Shown: positions 44,304 through 52,423 of the stretch, in pieces | How positions within the stretch are numbered: position 1 is the first letter of the stretch | Layout: each line of letters begins with the position of its first letter | NCBI GenBank assembly: GCA_902768825.1 | Contig: CACXMR010000012.1 | Coordinates: 1-58,846 of the forward strand | Origin: an uncultured Ruminococcus sp. | GTDB lineage: Bacteria; Bacillota; Clostridia; Oscillospirales; Acutalibacteraceae | Direction: 5' to 3' | Length of the DNA stretch: 58,846 nucleotides | Notes under the pieces: model-generated | Told to the model about the DNA's origin: nothing | Seen by the model: only the letters and a program-made list of their open reading frames with translations | Databases searched by the model: none | Position numbers and translations under genes: made by a program

Positions 44304-44332
44304 ATTATATCATAGGATCTCCCAAAAGTAAA
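44304..44332 (-). promoter_or_regulatory. Promoter of the SOS polymerase pair
   Basis: Minus strand TTTACT, 17-base spacer, TATAAT; the -35 has two mismatches to consensus. Confidence 0.6.
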
Positions 44333-44349
44333 GCGGAAAAAAATAAAAA

Positions 44350-44388
44350 AACAGGCACGACCTGCCAAATCACAGAGTCGCACCTGTT
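44350..44388 (-). terminator. Terminator of the lipoprotein gene at 44411
   Basis: Twelve-bp stem AACAGGTGCGAC/GTCGTGCCTGTT with two G-U pairs, then TTTTTTTATTTTTTT on the minus strand. Confidence 0.85.
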
Positions 44389-44410
44389 ATCGGTGTAAAA
44401 TATTGTACTG

Positions 44411-45418
44411 TTATTGCTTTGCCTTGCGGACCTTTGTTATCCAGCCGGTGTAGCCCTTGGTGTATTGCGCTTCAGTAATGGGGGTATATCTTATCTGGCC
44501 CTTTTCCTGATCCTCAAGGAAGCCCGAATAGGCACGGAAAAACTGTTTTGTTTCGGTATCATAGACACGCTCATAGCCGCCGACTATGTCAGAATGCTTT
44601 TCCTGCTGTATGATGACCTCCGGATCCCTTGCGTTCACTGCGGCGGTGAGGGGAGAGGAATCGCTGATATCCGGCAGAGAGCCTGCCTTGTCGGAGGACT
44701 TCATCATTTCGGAATATTCAAAGGAGGAAATGATATGCTCATACACAGGGATCCAGTTGGTAAGCTCACCCTTGGGGGCACTTTCATAGACAATGCTTCT
44801 GACGGTCCAGAGCTTGCTGTCAGTGCTGAAAACCGCAGCGCTGTATGCGCCCTCGCCAAGCAGGTCATTCTCGGAAAACTCAGCATAAATAGCGCTGTTA
44901 TCTCTCAGCTTACCTTCGGGAAACTCACTGCACAGCTTGTCGTTGTCTGACAGGTGGACGGTCTCAATAGCCTTGAAATAGCTGCCGGTTGCGGGATATT
45001 TTATCTCAAAGCTGTAGTTATACATATTCTCAAAGTATTCCTTAGTGCTGCCCTTCTCCATATAGGAGCGTGTTTTGAGTTTTTCCATGCTCTCCCTGTC
45101 CATGGCGGCCTTATCCTCTTCGGTAAAGGACACGCAGCTGATAGAGTTTGGCCGTGAGACACGCCATGAAATAATGTCGTTTTCATAGCTCCAGTTGGTG
45201 TTCCAGCCCTTTGGCACAGCGATGGAAAAATAATCGCAGGAGAAGGTCTCCCACTCTATGTCAGCCCATTCAGCGATGGAGATTTTTGTTTTCACCGGTT
45301 CGCTGACGGCAGTGTTATTATCTTCAGTTCCGCTGCTCTGACCGATTGCATTTTTGCAGCCGGATAAAACAGCCGCAAGTATTACCGCCGTCAGCACAGC
45401 GAGTATTTTTATCTTCAT
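44411..45418 (-). CDS. Lipoprotein of unknown function
   Basis: 335 residues. The signal peptide ends in lipobox LSGC (Cys about 21). The mature part of ~310 residues has a short Ser/Thr/Asn linker and a mixed alpha/beta domain, with no family I recognise. The FSCDYFSIAVPKGWNTNWSYE motif resembles PsbP/MOG1-like domains in bacterial lipoproteins, which is only a visual similarity. It is likely monocistronic. Confidence 0.75.
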   Translation of the reverse strand: MKIKILAVLTAVILAAVLSGCKNAIGQSSGTEDNNTAVSEPVKTKISIAEWADIEWETFSCDYFSIAVPKGWNTNWSYENDIISWRVSRPNSISCVSFTEEDKAAMDRESMEKLKTRSYMEKGSTKEYFENMYNYSFEIKYPATGSYFKAIETVHLSDNDKLCSEFPEGKLRDNSAIYAEFSENDLLGEGAYSAAVFSTDSKLWTVRSIVYESAPKGELTNWIPVYEHIISSFEYSEMMKSSDKAGSLPDISDSSPLTAAVNARDPEVIIQQEKHSDIVGGYERVYDTETKQFFRAYSGFLEDQEKGQIRYTPITEAQYTKGYTGWITKVRKAKQ

Positions 45419-45531
45419 CTGAAATTACCTCGTTAACGGATCATTGTGCCGGCAATGCTTCTGACAATTTCCGACAAAGACAAGTATATCACGAAACATC
45501 CTGATTGTCACGCATTATTACAAAAAAATAA

Positions 45532-45557
45532 CCTCCGCAGAGAAATATCTGCGGAGG
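45532..45557 (-). terminator. Terminator of the broken lipoprotein gene
   Basis: Ten-bp perfect stem CCTCCGCAGA/TCTGCGGAGG with a 6-base loop, then TTATTTTTTT on the minus strand. Confidence 0.88.
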
Positions 45558-45579
45558 AGGTGATAACTGTTTTCGGGAC

Positions 45580-46440
45580 TTATCCCTTCTGGAAATAGCT
45601 GGTGGGGTCGTTGGGGTCGTAGATAATACCGTTCTGGATGGTGTAGGTGAGGGTGTTGCCGTTCATGGTGAGGTTGATCTGACCGCCGCCGAGATCGGTC
45701 CAGCTGCCTGTAGCCGTCTGACCTGCAACGACACCTGTGAGGGAGCCGTTAGCGTCGAGGGTGATATAGGCGCTATCTATGATCTGCTGATAGTAGGCCT
45801 TCTGCTCGTCAGAAAGGTTTGCAATGACACTCTCGTCGATCTTGGCATAGTAGGTTCCTGCATATCCGGTATTGAGGGTAGGAGTGACGGTAGAGGTTGT
45901 AGGTGTGGATGTAGGTGAAGGATTAACGGTGCCGCCGCTGCTCTTCTGGAAATAGCTGGACATATCGTTGGGATCGTAGATCATACCGTTCTGGATGGTG
46001 TAGGTGAGGGTGTTGCCGTTCATAGAAAGGTTTATCTGACCGTTGCCGGCATCACTCCATGTGCCCGATATTGCCTGACCGTTGTATGCTCCGCTGAGAG
46101 AACCGTTAGAGCCGAGAATGAGATATGTGTTGCTCATGAGCTGCTGGTAGGAAGCCAGCTCCTGCTCGGTAGCTCCGGCCAGAACGCTCTCGTCAAACCT
46201 GCAAACGTAGGTGCCTTCATAGCCTGCGCTGGGAGCAGGGGTTACAGTGGACGTCGTGGGGATGGGTGTAGAATTGACGGTAGATTATGTCTGTGTGGTG
46301 GTGCTGTTTGTAAAGCCGGGAATGTTGAGTGCGCTGTTCTGCTGAGCATTGTTATCTCCGCTGCCGCCGCAGCCTGTTGCTGCCATAAGCATTACGCTTG
46401 CCAGACAAGCTATAATTGTTCTGATGATAGTCTTTTTCAT
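45580..46440 (-). pseudogene. Lipoprotein with two ~95-residue repeats, interrupted by an in-frame TAA at codon 52
   Basis: The frame from the ATG at 46440 (AGGTATCACT upstream, promoter at 46475) is one continuous reading frame of 287 codons apart from TAA at 46285-46287. Signal peptide and lipobox ATGC end at about residue 23. A Thr/Ser linker then reads ...TTTQT-stop-STVNSTP, followed by repeat 1 (GYEGTYVCRFDESVL...SYFQKS) and repeat 2 (GYAGTYYAKIDESV...SYFQKG), which are highly similar to each other, DNA included. The downstream part is intact and its repeats are not decayed, so the stop is recent, a sequencing error, or read through. An internal ATG at 46137 lies inside repeat 1 and is an unlikely start. 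Confidence 0.8.
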
Positions 46441-46474
46441 AGTGATACCTCCAAATGGATTGTTGTGTGCTTAT

Positions 46475-46503
46475 ATAATAGCACAATTTATTCGGATATT
46501 CAA
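46475..46503 (-). promoter_or_regulatory. Promoter of the interrupted lipoprotein gene
   Basis: Minus strand TTGAAT, 17-base spacer, TATTAT, 35 bases upstream of the ATG. 46504-46721 holds no gene; it contains a GATATTACACTTC family-A start module and a CCGCCG/CGGCGG hairpin that may end metF. Confidence 0.65.
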
Positions 46504-46721
46504 CGGCTATTATGTGTAAATCTCAGAATATTCTTATCCGGACTGATATTACACTTCCGTTGCCTTTCACTTATATAATCCGCAAACCCAGGGAAAGGTT
46601 ACAGCAAAAGTCAAAATTTCGTGAAATGTTTGCAAAACGCATGGAAATATATCCGGTCCGCCGCCATCCGGCGGCAGCAGGGTATTCAGCAAGGGATACT
46701 CCTTCCGGCTTTGCAGGAGCT

Positions 46722-47612
46722 TCACCTGTCAAAGTCCTTGCCGAGAATGGCCGAAAGATTATCCTTGATAGCCTTTGCCACATCTGGCTTGTTCATGGAA
46801 TAAACGTGGACGTTGGTTATGCCGTTTGCATAGAGATCGATTATCTGGGCGGTAGCGTAGGCAATGCCTGCCTGCTTCATAGTGTCAGGCTCCTTGCCAA
46901 AATAATCCACAAGACTCTTAAAGCGCTGGGGCATAAAGGAGCCGGACAGCTTGATGGCTCTCTCCACCTGATTGGCGTTTGTGATGGGCATGATGCCGGG
47001 GATAACAGGAACATTGACACCGGCCTCTCTCAGCTTGTACATAAAGTTGAAGAACAGGTCATTGTCGAATACCATCTGTGTGGTGAGGAAATCCGCACCC
47101 GCCTCCACCTTTTCCCTGATGTGGAGAATATCCTCCTTCTGGTTGGGACTTTCGGGATGTATCTCAGGATAGCAGGCGGCGCCGATGCAGAAGTCGCTGT
47201 CACATTCCTTCAGCTCACGGATGAGCTGCACCGCATACTGATAATCCCATTTTGCACGATCTGTCTTTTCAAGCTCCGGAGTAAGGTCGCCTCTGAGAGC
47301 CATGACGTTCTTTATGTCAGCTTCTCTCATCAGCCTGATCTGCTCCCTCACGGTCTCCCTGCTGGATGAAACGCAGGTCAGGTGAGCAAGAGTCGGCACC
47401 CCGAAGACCTCCTTGATGTTCCTTGCGATGTCGAGAGTGTAGCGGCTGGTTCCGCCGCCGGCACCGTAGGTCACGCTCATGAAAGAGGGACGGTAGGAGG
47501 CAATCTTCTCTGTGGCCTCCTTAACGCTCTCAAAGCCCGATTCCTTCTTCGGCGGGAACACCTCAAAGGACAGGGACATACGGTGATCCTTCAATATATC
47601 AATGATCTTCAT
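46722..47612 (-). CDS. metF: 5,10-methylenetetrahydrofolate reductase
   Basis: 296 residues, TIM-barrel type. LSFEVFPPK (catalytic Glu), SVTYGAGGG, ALRGD and QMVFDNDLFFNF are typical of MetF. It makes methyl-THF for methionine synthesis. AAGGAGCTG precedes the ATG. A TATAAT about 70 bases upstream is a likely -10, and I see no S-box aptamer. Confidence 0.95.
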   Translation of the reverse strand: MKIIDILKDHRMSLSFEVFPPKKESGFESVKEATEKIASYRPSFMSVTYGAGGGTSRYTLDIARNIKEVFGVPTLAHLTCVSSSRETVREQIRLMREADIKNVMALRGDLTPELEKTDRAKWDYQYAVQLIRELKECDSDFCIGAACYPEIHPESPNQKEDILHIREKVEAGADFLTTQMVFDNDLFFNFMYKLREAGVNVPVIPGIMPITNANQVERAIKLSGSFMPQRFKSLVDYFGKEPDTMKQAGIAYATAQIIDLYANGITNVHVYSMNKPDVAKAIKDNLSAILGKDFDR

Positions 47613-47734
47613 TTTTAACAGCTCCTTAAATCAATTACCCTCCTATTTTACAATAAAAACCCGGATTATACAACATTTATTTCAAAAAGAAAATGAAATC
47701 AATTTTCAAAATTTGAGAGCAAATATCATTTTAA

Positions 47735-47763
47735 TTCTCACATCCGTTAAACGTCTGTGAGAA
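47735..47763. repeat. Inverted repeat upstream of metF
   Basis: Eight-base perfect arms TTCTCACA (47735-47742) and TGTGAGAA (47756-47763) with a 13-base gap. It lies 120-150 bases upstream of metF, beyond the promoter. It may be an activator site or a decayed element; function not established. Confidence 0.35.
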
Positions 47764-47956
47764 GAAGCTATATAAATCAGGGGCTTTCAAGTCTCGCTTG
47801 TCAGCTCGGTCAGTGCTTTTGCTTCGCAGAGGTCTCCACCGGACACCAGCGCCCTTTGGAAATCGCAAGCCTTTGAGCGGAGAGCCTCCGCACCCGTATT
47901 TGTTTTGAAAACGATTATCATTCCGGCAGTATCTTAGTTTGCAAAACGAAATAGGG

Positions 47957-47990
47957 ACCGGCAGCTTGCCGGGGCCTGAGCGAAACTTTT
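47957..47990. repeat. Family A/B repeat fragment downstream of gdhA
   Basis: CCGGCAGCTTGCCGG palindrome, then TGAGCGAAACTTTT (47977-47990), the reverse complement of the family-B start. The rest of 47764-47956 contains palindromic GC-rich pieces and no gene. Confidence 0.55.
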
Positions 47991-48023
47991 AAGTTTTGAA
48001 CAATTAAAAATCAGTATAAACAG

Positions 48024-48062
48024 TCCGGCACGGCAGACCCGATGAGGATCCGCCGTGCCGGA
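48024..48062 (-). terminator. Terminator after gdhA
   Basis: Eleven-bp stem TCCGGCACGGC/GCCGTGCCGGA with a 17-base loop; a short T-tract (CTGTTTATAC) follows on the minus strand. Confidence 0.65.
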
Positions 48063-48098
48063 TGGTGTATGGAATATAAATGGTGTGGCTGTTTGTTA

Positions 48099-49439
48099 TC
48101 AGACAATACCCTGAGCCATCATAGCCTCAGCTACCTTTACGAAGCCAGCGATGTTAGCGCCTGCAACCAGGTTGTTGCCAAGGTTATACTTCTCGCAGGC
48201 ATCGATGCTCTGCTTGAAGATGTTGACCATGATGTTCTCCAGCTTAGCATAAACCTCTTCTGCACTGAATACGAGGTGCTCAGCGTTCTGAGCCATCTCG
48301 ATGCAGGAGCAAGCAACGCCGCCGGCATTTGCAGCCTTGGAAGGACCTACAACTACGCCGTTCTCCTGGAGATACTCGATAGCCTCGTTCCTTGTGGGCA
48401 TGTTAGCGCCCTCGCAGAGGAACTTGCAGCCGTTAGCAACCATCTTCTGAGCGTCCTCAAGATAGATCTCGTTCTGAGTAGCGCAGGGGATGTAGAGGTC
48501 AGCCTTAACGCCCCAGGGCTTCTCGCCTGCAAAGAACTTAGCACCCGGGAACTTCTCAGCATAGGGAGCGCAGATGTTCTTGCCGCTGCTTCTGAGCTCG
48601 AGGAGGTAGTCGATCTTCTCACCTGATACGCCGTCCTCATCGAGGATGTAGCCGTCAGGACCGGAAATTGTGATGACCTTAGCGCCAAGCTCTGTGAGCT
48701 TCTTGCAAGTACCCCAAGCAACGTTACCGAAGCCGGATACAACAGCGGTCTTGCCCTCAAGGCTCTCGCCGAAGTGCTTGAGCATCTCTCTTGCATAGAA
48801 TACGATACCATAGCCGGTAGCCTCAGCTCTGCCGAGGAGTCCGCCGTAGCCTACGCCCTTACCTGTGAGAGTGCCGTCATAAGCGTCTCTGATTCTCTTA
48901 TACTGACCCATCATATAGCCGATCTCTCTGCCGCCTACGCCAAGGTCGCCTGCAGGAACGTCGGTGTTGGGGCCGATGTGTCTGTAAAGCTCTGTGATAA
49001 AGGACTGGCAGAAACGCATGATCTCCATGTCTGACTTGCCGTTAGGATCAAAGTCAGCGCCGCCCTTGCCGCCGCCGATGGGAAGGCCTGTGAGGGAGTT
49101 CTTGAAGATCTGCTCAAAGCCAAGGAACTTGATGATGCTGATATTTACATTGGGGGCAAAACGGAGGCCGCCCTTGTATGGGCCAAGTGCGCTGTTAAAC
49201 TGAACACGGAAGCCGCGGTTAACCTGGACCTTACCGTTGTCGTCTACCCACGGAACTCTGAACATGATCTGTCTCTCAGGCTCGGTGATTCTCTCGATAA
49301 GAGCCATCTTCTCGTACTGGGGATTTGCATCGAATACAGGCTCCAGAGAGGTGAGGACCTCGGTTGCTGTCTGAAGGAACTCAGGCTGATTCGGGTTTTT
49401 TGCTGCCAGCTTTTCAAGCTGCTCGCTAACGTATGACAT
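48099..49439 (-). CDS. gdhA: NADP-specific glutamate dehydrogenase
   Basis: 446 residues. Substrate-site motif PIGGGKGGADFDPNGKSD and catalytic-region DVPAGDLGVGGREIGYM; dinucleotide fold GFGNVAWG. The length and the D-P-N-G-K-S pattern place it in the hexameric NADP-type family for ammonium assimilation. AAGGAGTGG precedes the ATG and a TATAAT lies 34 bases upstream, with a weak -35. Codon use is strongly biased, suggesting high expression. Confidence 0.97.
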   Translation of the reverse strand: MSYVSEQLEKLAAKNPNQPEFLQTATEVLTSLEPVFDANPQYEKMALIERITEPERQIMFRVPWVDDNGKVQVNRGFRVQFNSALGPYKGGLRFAPNVNISIIKFLGFEQIFKNSLTGLPIGGGKGGADFDPNGKSDMEIMRFCQSFITELYRHIGPNTDVPAGDLGVGGREIGYMMGQYKRIRDAYDGTLTGKGVGYGGLLGRAEATGYGIVFYAREMLKHFGESLEGKTAVVSGFGNVAWGTCKKLTELGAKVITISGPDGYILDEDGVSGEKIDYLLELRSSGKNICAPYAEKFPGAKFFAGEKPWGVKADLYIPCATQNEIYLEDAQKMVANGCKFLCEGANMPTRNEAIEYLQENGVVVGPSKAANAGGVACSCIEMAQNAEHLVFSAEEVYAKLENIMVNIFKQSIDACEKYNLGNNLVAGANIAGFVKVAEAMMAQGIV

Positions 49440-49837
49440 GATCTTGCCACTCCTTAAAAAATGATTTAATTAATTATAGCACATTAAAGCGTTGCAGTCT
49501 CGACCTGAAAATACAAGATTATCGACTGCGAGATTTATTTTAACACAATCTTTTTGCATAATCAAGAGGCGGATTAATATTTTTTGCAGGATTGAAAATG
49601 CTAAACTGCAAAAACACGGCTTTGGCGCCATTGCAGGGATAAGCCGCTCCGACAAAAAATGCACATTTTTATGCTAAATACTCTACATTTAACAAATTAA
49701 GTGTATAGTTTGACCAATAAGTTAAAGGGGTTTTCTGGTGCATGGGAACGCCTTTGTACAAAAAGCAGAAAAACAGAGAATAACTGATGCAAATAATGTT
49801 CTAAACGTCAAAAAAACAAATCATGCCTCTTACTCAC

Positions 49838-50013
49838 TTGCTAAAATCTGTGCAGGGTTGTATAATTAAAGGTGTTTTTGATTGCTCGTCATGAAATGGC
49901 ATAAAATGCTGTTTTCATCGGTGTTTTGACCCTGTGCAGGGCGAAGCGGTGAGGGGGCCGGGCGTCAGGAATGCTCTCAACTGAGACAAAATTTTCGGAA
50001 GGGGATAATTAAA
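49838..50013 (+). promoter_or_regulatory. pur operon promoter and ~140-nt structured leader
   Basis: TTGCTA, 17-base spacer, TATAAT (49861-49866), with a leader to the purC ATG at 50014. The leader holds a CCCTG/CAGGG hairpin and a GC-rich GGGGGCCGGGC stretch. I could not match it to the purine, PRPP or ZTP riboswitch consensus, and it may be a different sensor. The region 49482-49837 is AT-rich and holds no gene. Confidence 0.5.
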
Positions 50014-50727
50014 ATGGAAAAGAAAGAGCTTATCTATGAAGGCAAGGCAAAAAAGGTCTATGCTATGAGCGACCCGGACTTCTGCATGGTGGAATACAAG
50101 GATGACGCAACAGCCTTTAACGGTCTGAAAAAGGGCACCATTACCGGCAAGGGCGTGGTAAACAACAGAATGTCAAACTTCATGTTCAAGCTCCTTGAGG
50201 AGAAGGGCATCAAGACCCACTTTGTCGAGGAGGTAAGCGACAGGGAGACCATCGTAAAGAAGGTAAAGATAGTTCCCCTTGAGGTTATTATAAGGAATAA
50301 GGCTGCAGGTTCTATGGCTAAGCGCCTCGGACTTGAAGAGGGCACAGAGCTGAAGTGCACCGTGCTGGAGTTCTCCTATAAGGATGACGCACTGGGAGAT
50401 CCGCTCATCAACGCTTATCATGCTGTGGCTATCGGCGCAGCTACTACTGAGGACGTGCAGATCATCAGCAACATGGCTCTCGAGATCAACAAATATATGG
50501 TAGAGTTTTTTGAGAGCGTAGGCGTTGAGCTCATCGACTTCAAGCTTGAGTTTGGCAAGACATCCGACGGCACCATCGTTCTTGCGGATGAGATCTCACC
50601 CGATACCTGCCGCTTCTGGGATATCAAGACCCACGAGAAGCTCGACAAGGATCGTTTCAGACGTGACCTGGGCAATGTCGAGGAGGCTTATGCCGAGATG
50701 ATGCGCAGGATCGGTCTGGGCGAGTGA
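50014..50727 (+). CDS. purC: Phosphoribosylaminoimidazole-succinocarboxamide synthase
   Basis: 237 residues. N-terminal [22 protein letters not shown], and the DFKLEFG...[14 protein letters not shown] signature are diagnostic of SAICAR synthetase. GGAAGGGGAT precedes the ATG. First gene of the pur cluster. Confidence 0.97.
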   Translation: MEKKELIYEGKAKKVYAMSDPDFCMVEYKDDATAFNGLKKGTITGKGVVNNRMSNFMFKLLEEKGIKTHFVEEVSDRETIVKKVKIVPLEVIIRNKAAGSMAKRLGLEEGTELKCTVLEFSYKDDALGDPLINAYHAVAIGAATTEDVQIISNMALEINKYMVEFFESVGVELIDFKLEFGKTSDGTIVLADEISPDTCRFWDIKTHEKLDKDRFRRDLGNVEEAYAEMMRRIGLGE

Positions 50728-50833
50728 TCCTGTGTCCGTAGAATAAAGGAAAAGTGCTTCAGGGAGTGACGCAGCGGGACGCTGTCCTGTGCTCTCTTCC
50801 GTTTTCTGTCTGAATGAAGCGAGGTGTACGGCA

Positions 50834-50860
50834 GGAGCCTTTCGGTGTGCGGAGGGCTCC
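50834..50860 (+). promoter_or_regulatory. Hairpin in the purC-purF spacer
   Basis: GGAGCC/GGCTCC with a 15-base loop. No T-run follows, so it is more likely an RNA structure near the purF start than a terminator. Confidence 0.3.
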
Positions 50861-50887
50861 GTCGGAAAACTTGGGATGGTGAATTTT

Positions 50888-52387
50888 TTGAGTATTGATC
50901 AAGGATGTTGGTCTAAAGAGGGCCTGCACGAGGAGTGCGGGGTTTTCGGCATATACGGGGATGACAGCATAGCTCCGGCCTATGCTTGCTATAACGGACT
51001 TCTTGCTCTTCAGCACAGAGGTCAGGAGAGCTGCGGCATATCGGTAAACGACAGGGGTGTTATCTCCGGACATAAGAATATGGGGCTTGTCAGCGAGGTC
51101 TTTGATAACAGTACACTTGACTCTCTGACGGGTCAGATGGCAATATCTCATGTCAGGTATTCAACGGCAGGCGGCAGTGTGCGGGAAAACTCACAGCCGC
51201 TTGTTATGCGTTATGTAAAGGGTACTCTTGCCATAGCTCACAACGGTAATCTTACCAATGCATATGAGATCAGGCGTGAGCTTGAGCACAGGGGTGCCAT
51301 TTTTCAGACCACTATAGACTCCGAGGCTATAGCCTATCTCATCGCCAGAGAGCGTATCAAGGCTCATTCGGTGGAGGAGGCCGTAGAAAAGACCATGAGG
51401 CAGATCGAGGGCGCTTATTCCCTCCTGGTGATGAGCCCCAAAAAGCTTATTGCAGCGAGAGATCCTCATGGCTTCAGACCGCTTTGTATGGGCAGGATCG
51501 GACGCTCCGTAGTATTCGCATCCGAGAGCTGCGCTCTTGCAGCCTGCGGCGCGGAATTTGTAAGAGACGTAGAGCCCGGTGAGATAATCGTTGTAGACGA
51601 AAAGGGTCTGCGCTCCATTAAAACGAATAGCCCCTCAGCAGGGAGAAAATCTCTCTGCGTGTTTGAATATATATATTTTGCCCGCACGGATTCGGAGATA
51701 GACGGCATCAGCGTCTACGAGTCAAGGAAGGAAGCGGGCAGGATACTTGCAAGGGAGCATCCCGTCCCGGCCGATATCGTCATAGGAGTGCCTGAATCGG
51801 GCATCGACGCCGCTATCGGCTACAGTGAGGAATCAGGCATCCCATATGAAAAGGGCATTGTCAAGAACGGCTACATCGGCCGTACCTTTATAAAGCCCAC
51901 ACAGAAGGAAAGGGCAAGCTCTGTCAAGCTCAAGCTGAATCCTCTTTCCTCAGTGCTCAAGGACAAGCGAGTGGTGGTCATTGATGACTCCATAGTCCGT
52001 GGCACCACCTGCGACAGGATCGTAAAGATGCTGCGCAATGCGGGAGCAAAGGAGGTTCACCTGCGCATAAGCTCACCGCCTTTTATCTGGCCTTGCTTCT
52101 ATGGCACCGATATCCCTTCAAGGGACGAGCTTATCGCCGTCAGGCACACCATAGACGAGATATGCCAGCTTACAGGAGCGGATACACTGGGCTTCCTGCC
52201 GCCTGACAAGCTGTGCGATATGCTTGGCGGTCACTGCACAGGCTTCTGCGACGCCTGCTTCTCCGGGAAATATCCCACCAAGATACCTGAAAAGATGCTT
52301 GCGGGCAAGGAGCGTGGAGGAGTAGACTTTGATAAAAAGCTTCCTCTGCCAAAGCCGGATGCGGCCTGCTCCGGCACAGAAAGCTGA
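50888..52387 (+). CDS. purF: Amidophosphoribosyltransferase
   Basis: About 499 residues. Cys17 begins the mature glutaminase CGVFGIYGDD after a short propeptide, which is removed to expose the N-terminal nucleophile. The PRPP motif VVVIDDSIVRGTT and C-terminal Cys ligands (CTGFCDACFSG) for an Fe-S cluster are present. The TTG at 50888 is chosen because GGTGA pairs with the anti-SD 5 bases upstream; ATG 50876 is the alternative. The start is uncertain. Confidence 0.92.
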   Translation: MSIDQGCWSKEGLHEECGVFGIYGDDSIAPAYACYNGLLALQHRGQESCGISVNDRGVISGHKNMGLVSEVFDNSTLDSLTGQMAISHVRYSTAGGSVRENSQPLVMRYVKGTLAIAHNGNLTNAYEIRRELEHRGAIFQTTIDSEAIAYLIARERIKAHSVEEAVEKTMRQIEGAYSLLVMSPKKLIAARDPHGFRPLCMGRIGRSVVFASESCALAACGAEFVRDVEPGEIIVVDEKGLRSIKTNSPSAGRKSLCVFEYIYFARTDSEIDGISVYESRKEAGRILAREHPVPADIVIGVPESGIDAAIGYSEESGIPYEKGIVKNGYIGRTFIKPTQKERASSVKLKLNPLSSVLKDKRVVVIDDSIVRGTTCDRIVKMLRNAGAKEVHLRISSPPFIWPCFYGTDIPSRDELIAVRHTIDEICQLTGADTLGFLPPDKLCDMLGGHCTGFCDACFSGKYPTKIPEKMLAGKERGGVDFDKKLPLPKPDAACSGTES

Positions 52388-52423
52388 TGGTTGCAAATAT
52401 ATTAACAGAAAGGGTAGGGCAGC

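Noticed and set aside
47613-47800. S-box or T-box upstream of metF
   Set aside because: No kink-turn or AGGGTGGNACCGCG motif is visible; the leader is short.
49758-49800. 13-codon ORF from an ATG near 49742
   Set aside because: Very short, weak ribosome binding site, and nothing else supports translation.
49700-50013. Known purine, PRPP or ZTP riboswitch before purC
   Set aside because: No consensus aptamer core was recognised by eye; kept only as an unassigned leader.
50789-50887. Upstream extension of purF from ATG 50789
   Set aside because: No ribosome binding site, and the extra residues read like translated non-coding DNA before the conserved propeptide.
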